Assembly: GCF_036352135.1 (NCBI RefSeq) | Contig: NZ_CP143578.1 | Location: forward strand, 620,001 to 684,000 | Direction of reading: 5' to 3' | Source of the DNA: Metamycoplasma gateae | GTDB lineage: Bacteria > Bacillota_I > Bacilli_A > Mycoplasmatales > Metamycoplasmataceae | DNA length: 64,000 bases | Notes under the pieces: generated by a model | What the model was told of the DNA's origin: nothing | Databases searched by the model: none | What the model saw: the letters and a program-made list of their open reading frames with translations, nothing else | Position numbers and translations under genes: made by a program | Part shown: in pieces, positions 1 through 12,639 of the stretch | Numbering within the stretch: the stretch's first letter is position 1 | How the letters are laid out: every line of letters starts with the position of its first letter

Positions 1-545
<545 letters not shown>

Positions 546-804
546 GTTTCTCCTTTTATAAAAAATTAAATTAAAATAAACTTTTTAAATTACTAATATA
601 TAAATTATAAACGATTTTAAAATTATCTAATTTTTGCATATTCAAAAAGTGAAAATATTATTATTTTTTTAAACAAAAAAGCAAAAAAATTAAAAAACGA
701 AGTTGAAAATCTAAAAAAATGCACATTTTTTGTTTAAAAGTGTTTTAATATAACTAATTTCATGAATTAGTTTTAAAATAAAATTTTAAAAAATAGGAGA
801 AAAT
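546..804. promoter_or_regulatory. Divergent intergenic region gapA / GA-module gene with 8-bp inverted repeat
   Basis: This is about 260 bp of extremely AT-rich, non-coding sequence between two divergent start codons. For the right-hand gene a TAATAT -10-like box lies at 747-752. It is followed directly by a perfect inverted repeat: AACTAATT (752-759), loop TCATG, AATTAGTT (765-772). The ribosome site TAGGAGA is at 794-800. The repeat could be an operator or a 5'-UTR hairpin. No small gene was recognised here. Confidence 0.5.
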
Positions 805-3800
805 ATGAAAAAGTCAACTAGAAGAAAAATTTTATCACTTTGATTTTCAACAGCTGCATTAACAACATTGTTTGCATCGATATCTGTTCTTGCAACAAAA
901 GACAGATTAACTCAAGAAGAAAAAGATTACATTCTTTCTGAAATTGATCTTGCAAATGAAAAAGTTAATAATGCTATTAACAAGCTAGAAGAAAATAAGT
1001 ATTCTGTAGATACATTAAAAACAGCTATAAAAGAAGCTAAAGAAATCTTGGATAAATCTAAATTGTTATTTGATCAACTTAATAAAGAGGAACTAAAAAA
1101 AGATCCTGAAATTTTAACTTCATTAAATTCTTTTGAAGAATCCATTAAGAAACTTGAAAACAAAATTAATGATTCAAAAGATCAAGAAGAAAAAAATAAG
1201 AAAGAACTTGATCGTGTAGTTGAAGAAGCTAAAATTACAAGTGAGAAGGCTATAAATAGATTAAACAGCACATCTGATATAAATGTTCCAGGATTAAAAG
1301 CTGCTAATAAAGAATTAGAAGATGCTTTAAAAGAAATTGAGATTGCTAAAGAAAAAGCTAAAGATTCAAAAGAGCATATAGATAACTTAGCTAAATTAAG
1401 TAAAAAAGCAGAAGAAGCAGAACAAAAGGTTAAAAAATTAATTCAAGAATCAGAAAAGCTTACAGAAGAAGAATTAAGAAAAAGATTTTTAGAAGAGATA
1501 GAAAAACAAAAAGAAATTCTAAATAATAAAATACAAGAATCTCAAAATAAAAATCTAACTATATCAGAGATTGATGAATTAATTCAAGATTTTGAAAACA
1601 AATTAGTAGTTGCTAAAGACGCAAATAATTACATAAAAGAAAATACAAACGACTTAGAAACATTAGCAAAAAATGAAGAATTAAGAAAGTTAACATTAGA
1701 ATCAGACGATGTTATTGAAGAACTTAAATTAAGAGAGCAAAGAATCAAAAAAGAAATCAACGATGAAATTGCTCGTGTAAAAAAATTGCTAAAGGATGCA
1801 CAAAATCAAATTAATTCAAGCAATGATTTTGATGAATTAGAAATAGAACACAATAAAGCCAATGAACTATCAGCTAATGATTTAAAAGTACTTAAGGAAA
1901 AAGTTTCAACAGTCGGGTATGATGAGGTAGCTGATCAAATAGCAAGTCTAGAATCTACATCAGATTCAAATATTAATAATTCATTAAGCAAACTAAAAGA
2001 TTTAGTTAGAGATGATTTAAATTCCGCAACTTCGCTTTCTGTAGCACAAAAACAAGAATTTGAAACAAAAATTAACGAAGCAAAAACACCTGAAAAATTA
2101 AGAGAAATAAAAGAAGAAATTAAATTAGCTAACTCAAAGGAAAAAGCAATCCATGATATTAATGCTCTTAATTTAATTTCAAATGATCATAAACAAAAGG
2201 AAATAGAAAAAATTAATTCAGCGACAACAGTTGATGAAATATTTCCTATATTTGATACTTTAGATAAGCTAAATGATGAGAAAAATAGCTTCAATGAAGA
2301 AATTAATAATTTAAACAATCTTTCTGATAACCAAAAAGAATCATTGCTTAAAGAACTAAAAGATTCAGAAACCCATGAAAAAAATGCTGAAATTTTAGAA
2401 AAAGCTAAAGATTTAAACACAGATAAGCAAGACAAGAAAACAGAAATTTCTAAATTAACATCATTAAATCAAGATGATAAAAATAATTTTTATAATGAAA
2501 TTAAAAACGCCGATACAAAAGAAGAAGTGTCAAAAATTTTAGAAAAAGCTAAGGAATTGAATGATTCCAAGAACGACGCCTTAAATAGATTAAATGCTTT
2601 AGAACATTTAAACAATGGTGAAAAACAAGATTACTTTAATCAAATAATTCAAGCCCAAACAAAAGACGAAGTAGAAAGATTAATTCAAGAAGCTGAATCT
2701 AAGAACAATGCTAAAAAAGAAGCAAAAGAACAAATTAATGCTTATCCAAATCTTTCAAATAATCAAAAGAATAATTTTTCTACAGAAATTGAAAATGCAA
2801 GTTCTTCAGAAGAACTAGAAGAAATTAAAAAGCAAGCTGAAATAGCAAACGGTGAAAAAACAAGTTCAATAGCTGAAATTAAAAATTTAGAAAACTTAAG
2901 TGAAGATTTGAAAACAGAATTTGAAAATTCAATTAAAAACCTTGATGATAATAATGAACTTGCAAAAATTATTGAAAAAGCTAAAGAATTAAACACCAAG
3001 AAAGGTAATTTAAATGATTTAGTAAACTCTTTAGAAACAAAGTTAGATGATAGTAAAAAAGAAGAGTATAAAAAGAAAATTCAAGATGCAACAACACTTG
3101 AAGAGTTAGAACAACTTGAAAAAGAAATTAAACTTGAAGATAAAAAGAATAAAGCAAATGAGGAAATCGATTCTTTATCGAACCTAGATGAAGAAAAGAA
3201 AAAACAATTAAAAGAAAACATTAATAATGCAAATAATATTGAAGCAATTGATGCAATTTTATTAGAAGCTAAAGACGAAGAAGAATTAAATATTGAAAAA
3301 GCTAAAGCTAAGGCAGAAATTAGTGAATTAGAATGAATAGGCAATAATCAAAAAGAAACAGCAAAACAAGATATAGATAATTTAACAACTATTGACAAAG
3401 TAAAAGAATATTTAGATAATCTTAAAAAAGTAGATGAAGAAAAGAAATTATTGTTTGAAACTAATATTAAAGACTCAGAAGAATTTGAACAAGATTACAA
3501 AGATACAGTAAAAGAAAATATTATTAATTCAGTTGAATCTTCAGAATATAACCAAATTAAAGATGATTTTAAAACTTTAGAAACTAAAAAGAAAGAAATT
3601 AAGGATCATATCGATAGTTTAAATAGTTTAGGCGATAAGGATAAAAAAGATTTCTTAGATAATTTAAAATCAAAAGAAAATGAAACAGATTCAGAAGTTG
3701 TTAAATCAAGTGCAAACGATCTAAATACATTTAAAGAAGATTTAATTAATAAAATTAAGGAATTACAAAACGTTGAAGAAGCTAATAAAACAAATGGAAT

Positions 3801-6800
3801 TCAAGATGTTAAGGATGCTCAAACAAGAAATAATGCAAACCAAGTTTATGAAGATTTATTATTAAAATCTCAAAAAGAAACAGCTAAAAAAGAAATTGAT
3901 TCTTTAGCTGATTTAAATCAAACAGACAAAGATAACTTTAAAAATCAAATTGAATCAGCACATACAGAATTCGAAATAAATAAAATTCTTGACGATGCTA
4001 GATCAAAGAACCAATTAGAAAAAGCAAAAGAAGATGCTAAGGCAGAAATTAATAATCTTGATTTATTAAGTGATGAATTTAAAACGGAAGAAAAAGCCTT
4101 AGTTGATACATTTGTTTCTGTTGAAAATATAAATAACTTAGTTAATAATCTAAAAAGTTTAAACGCTGATAAACAACAAAAACTAAACTCAAAAAATAGT
4201 TGATCTGAAATTTCACCAGCTGAAAAAGAACAATTTGAAAAAGAATTAAAAGATAAGAAAAATAAAACTGACGTTGCGACATTAGTTCAAAATTATCAAG
4301 AATTAAATGACAAAAGAGCTCATGTTAAAAACGAAATTAGACAATTAAATTACATTAGTGATCAAGTAAAGAATTCATTTAATGAAAGAATTGCTAATCT
4401 AAAAGAAATTACACCATTAGAACAACTTAAAAATGAAGCAATTTCACTAGATGAAGCAAATAAACAAAACATTTTAGCAACTAATCAATTAGCATTATTA
4501 AATGTAAATTATGTTGATACTAAAGTGATTGAACTAAAAAATTCTTCGACTATAGAAGCTTCAAATGATTTGTTCAACCAAATTAAAGAAATATCTGATC
4601 TAAAATTAGAAGCTAATAATGAAATTAAAAATTTAGAACATCTAACACCAAATCAAAAACAAGATTTTGAAAATCAATTAGTTGAAACTAATGATAAAAA
4701 TCAAATTGAAATAATTAAACAAAAAGCAATTGAATTAAATAATAAAAAGACTGAAGCAATTCAAAATATTAATAATTTAAGTAATCTATCTCATAATCAA
4801 AAGCAAAATTATATTAATATGGTTAAAGATGCATTTGAAGAATCTGCGATAGATGATATTGTAAAACAAGCGACAGATGAAAACAATACAAAACAGGCTT
4901 ATATAACTGAAATTGGAACGTTGGATAATATTTCAGATATTCACAAAAACAAAGTTATTAATGAAATAAAAGCGGCAGATACATTAAATGGTGCAAAAGC
5001 TTTTTTAGATGATTTAAAACAATTTAATGAAACTAAAAAACAATTAATTGATGAGATTAATAATTTAGAATATTTAACTAACGCAGAAAAACAAGATAAG
5101 ATAAATGCTCTTAAACAAAATGCAGAAAATAATATTCAAGCTAATGCTGTTAAAAACGAAGCAAATACATTGAACAATCAAAAGCAAAACTACGCAGACA
5201 ATATTAAAAGATTAAATCTAATATCAGATAAACAAAAAAATGACGCAGTAAATTACATCAAATCAACAGATGGAATTCCAAAAGCTGAAGAAAAATTTGA
5301 TGAGCTAAACCGTTTAAATACAGAAAAGAATTCATTTAATTCAACAGTAGCAAATTCAACAAACCTTTCAAATAAAAACAAAGAAGATTTTGCTAACAAA
5401 ATAAAAGAAGCTGAAACTGAACAAAAATTAGATGAAATTAAAGAAGAATTTAGACGTTTTGAAGCTAATGTAGTTGAAAATAAAAAATACGTAGATTCAA
5501 TGGAAAAAGCTTTAGCGGTAATGAAAACATTAATAAGCCCTGACCGAACAGATTTAAATAGAGAAGTTCAAAAATTTGAAAAATTCTTAAATGATAATAA
5601 AAAGAACGATAACGATTCGGCTGAAGCATTAGAAAATAAAAATAACACACTAAAAAACTCAATAACTGAGAAGTTAAACGATTTTAATAGTGAAATGCTT
5701 TCGGTATTCTTTAAAGCTAATAATGCCCCAGGAAGAAATGAAAATCTACACAATGTTCAAAAGCTAAATGAAATCAGAAATCAACTACAACAAGATGTTG
5801 AAAAATTTAATAATTTAAAAGATAAACTAGTTGAAGGATTTGAAAATCATTTAGACCTTACCGACTTTAATGAAACTCTTGAAAAATCAGAAGAAGCAAA
5901 GGCAACAATTAATCAACAAATAGATTTAACTACTAAATACAACGAGTTAAAAACATTAATTAATACAACTGAAGATTTGACAACTGCTGAAAAAGAGGAA
6001 GCATTAAGAACTTGAGAAACTGATATGAGTAAGTACTCAACAACAAACGCAGAGTATAATTCTTTAGAAGAATGAGTAAATTCAAGAATAAGAGAAAATC
6101 AACAAGCTAAAGAAGAATATAGATTAGCAAAAGAACAAATGCTGGAATCTATTAATAAATACAGAGTAACAAACTTTAGTACAGCAAAATCTGATCACGA
6201 TAAAATCATTGAAAAATTACAAAGTTTAATTCAGGCATCAGACCAATATTATGAAAGAGGTTTCGAAGAGAAAAAACTTGGCCAAGTAGCTCAGGCATTA
6301 AAGGCCATGGTTGATACATCTAATTTATATGCTGATAGATTAGTTGAATTAAATGACTATATTAATAGAAGAACTGTAAATGGATCTCAAGCAAAAAAAT
6401 CTAGAGATAAATTTGTAAACGATACACAAGAAGTTAGAGAAAAATTAAAAAATATTGATATTAATATTCAATTTATTAATGACAATAAGCAAAGATTAAT
6501 TGATAATCCTGTGTTTAATACAAAACAAAAAGTATTTGATGAAGCAGTTTATGAAAGAGTTTATAGAAACAACAAAGGACAAAGTGGTGGGTATGATGTA
6601 CTATCTATTGAAGCATTTTCAAAAAACGGAACCAGATCACTTGACCAATTAAGTATTAAAAATCTTTCAAAATTCTTATTAGGTTATGAAAATGTAACTG
6701 TAAAATTTGACCTTGGAGGAGTTTCTCCACTTTGAGCAAGAAGAGGTGTTTATTGATATTCTAATAGATATAGATACTTTGGATCGTTAGAATTTAGAAC

Positions 6801-6867
6801 TCCTGAAGGATTTGTAAAAAGAATTGAAAGAGTTATAATTGACGAAGTTCAAAATGTGAGACATTAA
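805..6867 (+). CDS. Giant secreted GA-module repeat protein (about 2,020 aa)
   Basis: This is a surface or secreted protein. It opens with a basic, then hydrophobic segment (MKKSTRRKILSLWF..., to about residue 30) that looks like a signal peptide or signal anchor; there is no lipobox cysteine. Residues 30-400 are charged coiled coil rich in Lys and Glu. From about residue 400 to 1550 I count roughly 24 tandem units of about 45-53 residues with the pattern I-x-x-L-x-x-L-S-x-x-Q-K, then an EI...A segment, then KAKELN. This resembles the three-helix GA (albumin-binding-type) module known from streptococcal protein G and staphylococcal Ebh. The last 470 residues are unique and end in an aromatic-rich segment without a membrane helix or LPXTG. 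In-frame TGA codons (for example 841, 3334, 4201, 6013) are read as Trp. A host-binding role is inferred from the fold only. Confidence 0.88.
2000..5460 (+). repeat. Tandem GA-like three-helix modules inside the giant protein gene
   Basis: About 24 protein-level repeats of 45-53 codons run through this part of the gene. They share a core such as NNLNNLSDNQKE (module 3) or KNLEHLTPNQKQ (module 19), followed by a helix ending in KAKELN or a variant. DNA identity between modules is low, so these are old, diverged repeats rather than a recent expansion. Some units (near 3451 and 4470) have lost most consensus positions. Counts and boundaries were made by eye. Confidence 0.75.
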
Positions 6868-6874
6868 CATAATA

Positions 6875-6900
6875 AAAGTTGGGATTTAGCCCAACTTTTT
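6875..6900. terminator. Bidirectional terminator between convergent genes
   Basis: AAAGTTGGG (6875-6883), a 6-nt loop, CCCAACTTT (6890-6898) and a T run. An A run on the other side lets it serve both the GA-module gene and the convergent HAD gene, whose stop codon starts at 6900. Confidence 0.85.
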
Positions 6901-7709
6901 TAATTAGATGATTCTATTATTTTTACAGCTTTAGCAACACCTGATTTTTTGTATGAAGGAGCGACTCATTTAGCTTGTGATTTAATATTGTTCAACGAAT
7001 TTTTCATGGCCACAAATGCACCAACGTATGGTATAGTTGATGTATCATTTCCTGAATCTCCGAAATGGACTGTATCTTTTGGGTCAATATTTAATAGTTT
7101 GCAAACATATTTAATTGCTTTTCCCTTGGTTGCATTTATATCATTTATTTCAACAGCATAACCCTTTGAAACAATATGCAATGATATATTTTTAAACTTA
7201 TTTGCAAGCTCTTCTACTAATTTTTTTATACCTTTTTTGCTTGTTCCAAAAGTAATTATTTTTGTGGAGTCTGCAATTCTAGGAACTTCATCATAAGTTT
7301 TACGAGTCATTTTTTTGATTCATGGTCTAAAAAATCTTAACTTGCTTGCGGTTCCATAAATAGTATTCCCGCTATTATATATGATAAATAATTTATTCTC
7401 TTTTAAAATCTCAGTTATTTCCATAACTGTATCTTTTTTAATTTCATGTTTAGCAATTATTTGGCCATCATTTTTAACGATTAATCCGCCATTTTGACAG
7501 ATGACATATGGCGATTGTGTTTGATTTGCTAAATTTAGAACATATTCCGATGCATATCTTCCTGTTGCAATGATAAACGGTGTTCCGCTTTCATTTTTAG
7601 TTTTTAAAATATTAAGATTGTCTAAACTAATTCCTTCTTTTGTTTTAGGTAAATCTAGTAATGTGCCATCTAAGTCTGTAAAGTAAGCTTTAGGTTTGAA
7701 ATTAATCAT
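6900..7709 (-). CDS. Cof-type HAD-superfamily phosphatase
   Basis: A cytosolic haloacid-dehalogenase-fold phosphatase of the Cof / YidA / YcsE type, 269 aa. Motif I, FTDLDGTLLD (residues about 10-19), carries the nucleophilic Asp. FIIATGR is motif II, and GDSGNDTSTI near residue 210 is the metal-binding motif IV. Family members usually hydrolyse sugar or nucleotide phosphates; the substrate cannot be read from sequence. Two internal TGA codons (7320 and 6966) encode Trp. The gene starts 4 nt after the thioredoxin stop, so the two are very likely co-transcribed. The 3' end meets a bidirectional terminator. Confidence 0.9.
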
Positions 7710-7713
7710 CTTA

Positions 7714-8016
7714 TTATTTGTTAAATTGTTTTTTAATTTCCTCAGCTGGCATATATCCTAATGTATGGTTAACTAATTGACCATCTTTATAATAGAATAA
7801 TGAAGGAATGCTTGAAACGTTCATTTCTCTTGCAAATTCAATATTTTGATCAACGTCAAAATCAAATACATTAATTTCTTCATCGTTTGATGCTAGACGT
7901 TCTAACTCTGGACCAATCATTTGGCATGGAGGACATCACACAGCTCTAAAAGCAATAATAGATTTTCCTTCTAAATGTTTGTCATTTAATTCACTTTTTA
8001 ATATTTTTTTATACAT
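7714..8016 (-). CDS. trxA: Thioredoxin
   Basis: A small cytosolic disulfide reductase of 100 aa. The redox motif is WCPPC, preceded by AFRAV, near residues 29-33; the Trp of the motif is encoded by TGA, so the gene looks truncated under the standard code. The cis-Pro segment SSIPSLFYYKDG is also present. WCPPC replaces the classical WCGPC, which may shift the redox potential. A strong ribosome site (AGGAGAAA) precedes the ATG. It lies 21 nt downstream of proS and 4 nt upstream of the HAD phosphatase on the same strand, forming a three-gene unit. Confidence 0.93.
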
Positions 8017-8037
8017 ATTTTCTCCTTTTAACTTTAA

Positions 8038-9471
8038 CTAGTAAGCTTTTGCAAAAATTACAATTCTTTCTGTTTCTTTATTTGTATAGAAACAATTTTT
8101 GTTTTTAATATCAATATTGGTATTAAATGGGATGCAACGCGTTGATGCTCCGGTCTCTTCTTTTATTTTAATTTCATCTTCTGCACTTCCAGCAAATTTT
8201 GTAATAACTCAATTACCGTTTTCAATCAATTTTTTAAATTCTTCGTAATTATTAGCTATTTTAATATTATGATTTAATCTTTTTCGTGCTTCTTTTAAAA
8301 GATTGCTTTGAATATCTTCCAATAATTTTAAGATAGTTTGAGAAACTTCATTTAGGTCAACATAGATTTTTTCAAGAGTATCTCTTCTAACAATAATAAC
8401 TTTATTATTGTTCAAATCCCTTGGGCCAATTTCAATTCTTAATGGAGTTCCATGGATTTCTGAATTAGCAGCTTTAAACCCCGCGCTTTTATCGCTTTTA
8501 TCAATCTTAGCATCAATACCTAGATTAATTAATGATTGAAAAATTTCTTTTGAAACTTTTGAAACCCTTTCATCTTTGGAAGCAAACAATTCAATGATAT
8601 CAACCTTTGTAGAAGCGATTCTTGGAGGAATTATAATCCCTCTATCATCACCATGAGTCATAATTAGAGCTCCTAGCAATCTTGTTGATACACCTCATGA
8701 TGTTCCATATGCATTTTCTAATTTATTTTCTTTATTTTTAAAAGTTATATCAAATGCTTTTGTAAAGTTTTGCCCTAGGTAATGACTTGTACCAGATTGC
8801 AATGCTTTTCCGTCCTTCATCATCGCTTCAATTGTAAAAGTATATTCTGCACCAGCAAATTTTTCATGCTCAGTTTTTTGACCTTTTACAACAGGGATTG
8901 CTAAATATTGTTCCACAAAATCTGTATATACATCAAGCATTTTTTTAGTTAAAGCTTCAGCCTCATTAGCATCCGCATGAACTGTATGCCCTTCTTGTCA
9001 AAGAAATTCTCGAGTTCTTAAAAAAGGATTTGTAGTTTTTTCTCATCTCAAAACATTTACTCATTGATTATAAATTAAGGGTAAATCATTATAAGATTCG
9101 ATTTCGTTTTTAAAGAAATCACCGAATAAAACTTCGCTTGTTGGTCTTATGTAAAATTTCTCACTTAATTTTTTTCCACCAACTTCTGTAACTGTTGCTA
9201 ATTCTGGATTAAATCCTGAAATATGATTTTTTTCTTTATTTAAAAGATTTTCAGGAATTAATAGTGGTAAATTAACATTTTGCACACCGATTTCTTTAAA
9301 TTTTTTATCCAATATTAGCCTAATATTATCTCAAATACCAAAAGAAAGAGGTTTGAAGATTATTGAGCCTTTTGATGAACCATAAGCCATTAAATCACCA
9401 TTTTTAATGACATCTGTATATCATTTTGCAAAATTTTCTTCTTGGGTTGTAATTTTTTCTAGTTTTTTCAT
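8038..9471 (-). CDS. proS: Prolyl-tRNA synthetase (archaeal/eukaryote-type)
   Basis: A class II aminoacyl-tRNA synthetase that charges tRNA-Pro. At 477 aa it is the short form without the editing insertion. Visible marks are [28 protein letters not shown] (motif 2, near residue 160), the [10 protein letters not shown] segment and [13 protein letters not shown] (motif 3 region). It ends in ...AKAY, and a C-terminal Tyr is typical of this form. Several TGA codons are Trp. It is separated from the upstream deoB by a terminator and followed closely by trxA. Confidence 0.96.
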
Positions 9472-9512
9472 ATTAAATAATTGTATATATTTTTTTGCAT
9501 TTTTTTATTTAA

Positions 9513-9538
9513 TAAAAAAATAACAGCAAATGCTGTTA
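9513..9538 (-). terminator. Terminator overlapping the deoB stop codon
   Basis: On the minus strand TAACAGCA (stop codon TAA included), a 2-nt loop and TGCTGTTA form an 8-bp hairpin (9521-9538), followed by a T-rich run at 9520-9514. The stop codon is part of the stem. Confidence 0.8.
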
Positions 9539-10720
9539 AATTAAACTATCAAATATATCTTCACCAGTTGATTTTATTGGAACGTTGAAGTTTCTTGCAA
9601 CAATATTACCTGCTGTTCCTAAACCTTGTAATGTACCTAAAATTTTTGGTTTGGTAAATGATTTTGAAAATATTGTTAATGGTAGTGCTTCTCTTGTGTG
9701 ATCAGGTCCAAATGTTGGGTCATTTCCGTGATCAGAAGTCATAATCAAAAGATCGTCCTTTTTCATTGCGTTAATTAATTTTGTTAATTTAATATCTAGT
9801 CTTGATACATTTTGGCTATATCCTATAGGATCTTCACGATGTCCATAATGACTGTCAAATTGAACTAAATTAATAAAGATAAATTGATTTTGAGAATCAG
9901 AAGATGCAATATCTATTGCAATATCCATGTTTTCATTGTCTGAAGCAGGACCGTAGTTTTTATCAATACCAACACCAGTAAAAATATCATTAATTTTTCC
10001 AACTGCAATTACTTCTACGCCAGCTTTTTGTAAGTCTTCCATGATAATTGGTCCAGTTGGTTTGTTTGCAAAATCATGTCTATTAAATGTTCTTGTAAAC
10101 TTTCCATTCTCATAAACAAAAGGTCTTGATATGACTCTAGCAACATTTCATTCGGGTTTTGAAGAACAAATTTCCCTTGCTTTTTTTGCATATTCATTAA
10201 GTTTTTCTACACCTAATGTATTTTCATCCCCAATAATTTGTAATGTTGAATCTGGAGATGTATAGATAATCATATCCCCTTTTTCCATGTGTTGCTTTCC
10301 TAATTCTTCAAGTATAACTGTTCCGGAAGCATTTCTATTTCCAATGATTTTTCTACCATCAAATGCTTTTGAAAGTTCAGCAACTAAATCTTCTGGAAAA
10401 CCATTTTCAGTAAATTGGGGGTTCGGTGTTTCGGTGTATATACCCATCATTTCTCAATGTCCAGTTAATGTGTCTTTACCATTTGAAACTTCATGTATTT
10501 TACCCATATATGCAAGAGGTTTCTTATTTCTTTGAGTATGTCCTGCAACTTTTGCTATTTCTGTAATACCTAATGATTTTCATGTTGGAATTTCTAATGG
10601 TAAGGCTTCTGATGCATGTAATAAACTATTTGCTCCCTTATCATTAAATTCTTCTTGTCTAGGTTCGGGTCCAATTCCTAATCCATCAGTAACAATAAAA
10701 AATATACGTTTAAATTTCAT
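9536..10720 (-). CDS. deoB: Phosphopentomutase
   Basis: Interconverts ribose/deoxyribose 1-phosphate and 5-phosphate, linking nucleoside salvage to central sugar metabolism. It has 394 aa, the family's usual length. Alkaline-phosphatase-superfamily metal motifs are visible: VTDGLGIGP at the N-terminus, GHWEMMGI near residue 90, and DSHYGHRED plus SDHGNDP...HTRE in the C-terminal half. A TGA Trp at 10148 would split the gene under the standard code. It starts 17 nt after the DUF1846 gene, suggesting co-transcription, and ends in a terminator that overlaps its stop codon. Confidence 0.96.
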
Positions 10721-10737
10721 AAATATTTCTCCTAATA

Positions 10738-12198
10738 TTATTTTATAACAACTGTTTGTTCAGTTAAGTGTATATCCATACTTTTTAGCGTTTCCTTATC
10801 AGATTCACTCGAAATTGTCGTTCGATGTAAGTATAAACCTGATAATTTGTTTATTTGATCAAAAGCTTTTTTAGCAATTGATGAAGTTTTAGCACTAATC
10901 GATAATGCAAAAAGAGTTTCTTTTAAATCAAGCGATAAATCATTATAATGTAATTTTTGTTTCAATTCTTGAGCTAAAGAAATAGCTTCCGGATCTAAAA
11001 TGTCAATATTTTGTTCGATTTTTGCGAAATATTTTAGGGCATTTAAAATCGTTGCACTATTTGAGTTTAATAACGCTGATTCTTTACCGATTATAATTTC
11101 TTGTGAATTAATTTCAATAGCAGAACATATTAAATTATGTTTAATACTGAACTCATTAGCAACTCTTATTGATTTAACAATGTTTGTGTTGATTTTATTT
11201 TCTTTAATAATTTTTAACAACCTTTGAACATGTGTTTTAGGAGTTTTATCCTGTTGATAATTAACAATTGTTTGATAATATCTTCTTACAATTTCCTTTT
11301 TTGACGCCATTGAAATAATTTCGTCATCAGTGATGCAAAAACCAGCCATATTTACACCCATATCTGTAGGCGATTTATAAAGCGAGTCTTTATAAATTGT
11401 TGTTAATAATTTATTTAGTATTGGAAATGCTTCTAAATCACGATTATAGTTAGTTGCTTTAACCTTGTAGGCATTTCAATGAAAATTATCTAACATATTT
11501 ATATCATTCAAATCTACGGTTGCTGCTTCGTATGCTAGATTAATTGGATGTTTAACATCTAAATTTCATATTGGAAAAGTTTCGAATTTAGCATAACCTG
11601 ATTTTATATTATTTTTGTTATCATGATAAAGTTGAGATAAAATAGCACTTAATTTTCCAGAGCCAGGGCCAGGCGCAGTCACAACGATTAGATTTTTCTT
11701 AGTTATCGCATAATCGTTTTTTCCAAAACCACCGTCTGAAACAATTAGGTCAACGTTATGAGGATAATTTTTTATTTTGTATTGTTTTATTACCTTTATA
11801 TTTCTTTTTTCAAGTTTATGTATAAAAGCATTCACTTCTAAAGATTCTTCGAATTTAGTGATAATAATGCTGTTGATTTCTAATTCGTATTTTCTAAATT
11901 TATTTATTAATCTAAAAACATCTTCTTCATAAGTTATGTTAATATCTGATCTTATTTTTCTATTTTTAATATCTTCAGAAGAGATAACAACCATCATTTC
12001 AACATTTTTTTTTAACTTTAGAAGCATATTTAGTTTTGAGTTGTGTTTAAAACCTGGTAAAACCCTTGAAGCATGAAAATCATTAAATAATTTTCCACCG
12101 AATTCTAAATATAATTTATTTCCAAATTTACTTATTCTTTTTCTAATTTCTTCCGATTGCAAATTAATATATTTTTCATTATCGAAACCTATAACCAT
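10738..12198 (-). CDS. DUF1846 / UPF0371 family protein
   Basis: A 486-aa conserved cytosolic protein matching the DUF1846 family of Firmicutes and mollicutes by its start (IGFDNEKYINLQSE), the glycine-rich TAPGPGSGKLSAILSQLYHD segment near residue 185, and the helical C-terminal region. The family's biochemical role is unclear to me; the GPGSGK stretch suggests phosphate or nucleotide binding. It lies directly upstream of deoB (17-nt gap), so a link to nucleoside or sugar-phosphate metabolism is possible but inferred. The ATG has a modest AGGG ribosome site. One TGA Trp lies at 11566. Confidence 0.85.
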
Positions 12199-12639
12199 AA
12201 TCCCTCATTTCAACACTTAATAATAAAAATTTTATATTAAATTAATATAACTTAAAGAAAAAGCTTTTATTCTTAGAAGAAAAAATTAATATTTTTACTC
12301 TCAATTCTATCATCGATACTATATGTGTAATCTCTTATCACATCAATAACATGTTCCTCTAAATTATAAGCCTTGTCAAAGACCATTTTTATTTTTTGTC
12401 TATCAGTTTATTTAATTCTTCATATTATTTGTCCGAAGACTTTTTAAACAATAAATTTTGTTTCCAAATTAGTTCATTTATCATTGATGTATTTATAAGG
12501 TAAATCAAACCAGCATATTTATTAAAATTCATTTTCTTTTTATATTATTGATTATTTTGAAAGTTTTTAGCTTGTTTCGAATTGTAGAATTAATTTAATG
12601 TAAAATTTTTTATATATATAAAATTTCGAAAGGCAAAAC
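12199..12639. other. 441-bp intergenic gap with probable gene remnants
   Basis: This is AT-rich sequence between the divergent DUF1846 and pyk starts. The right end carries the pyk promoter (a TAAAAT-like box near 12600) and the ribosome site GAAAGG at 12627-12632. The middle holds two short minus-strand reading frames described as a possible remnant. No RNA gene was recognised. Confidence 0.5.
12273..12532 (-). pseudogene. Possible degraded gene remnant
   Basis: Two short minus-strand frames lie in a row. One starts at 12532 (MNFNKYAGLIYLINTS..., about 35 codons) and the next at 12386 (MVFDKAYNLEEHVIDVIR..., 37 codons, stop at 12273-12275). Their composition looks protein-like, but neither has a clear ribosome site and I recognise no family. 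They may be pieces of one frameshifted gene. Confidence is low. Confidence 0.25.

Noticed and set aside
2187-2435. Minus-strand open frames rich in Ser, Leu and Phe inside the GA-module gene (also 2763-2999 and 3081-3344)
   Set aside because: They are antisense shadows of a Lys/Glu-rich coding region, with no ribosome site and no family resemblance.
3337-3450. Apparent breaks of the giant gene at TGA codons (for example 3334, 4201, 6013)
   Set aside because: The frame continues on both sides with the same repeat pattern; TGA is Trp here, so no frameshift or pseudogene is needed.
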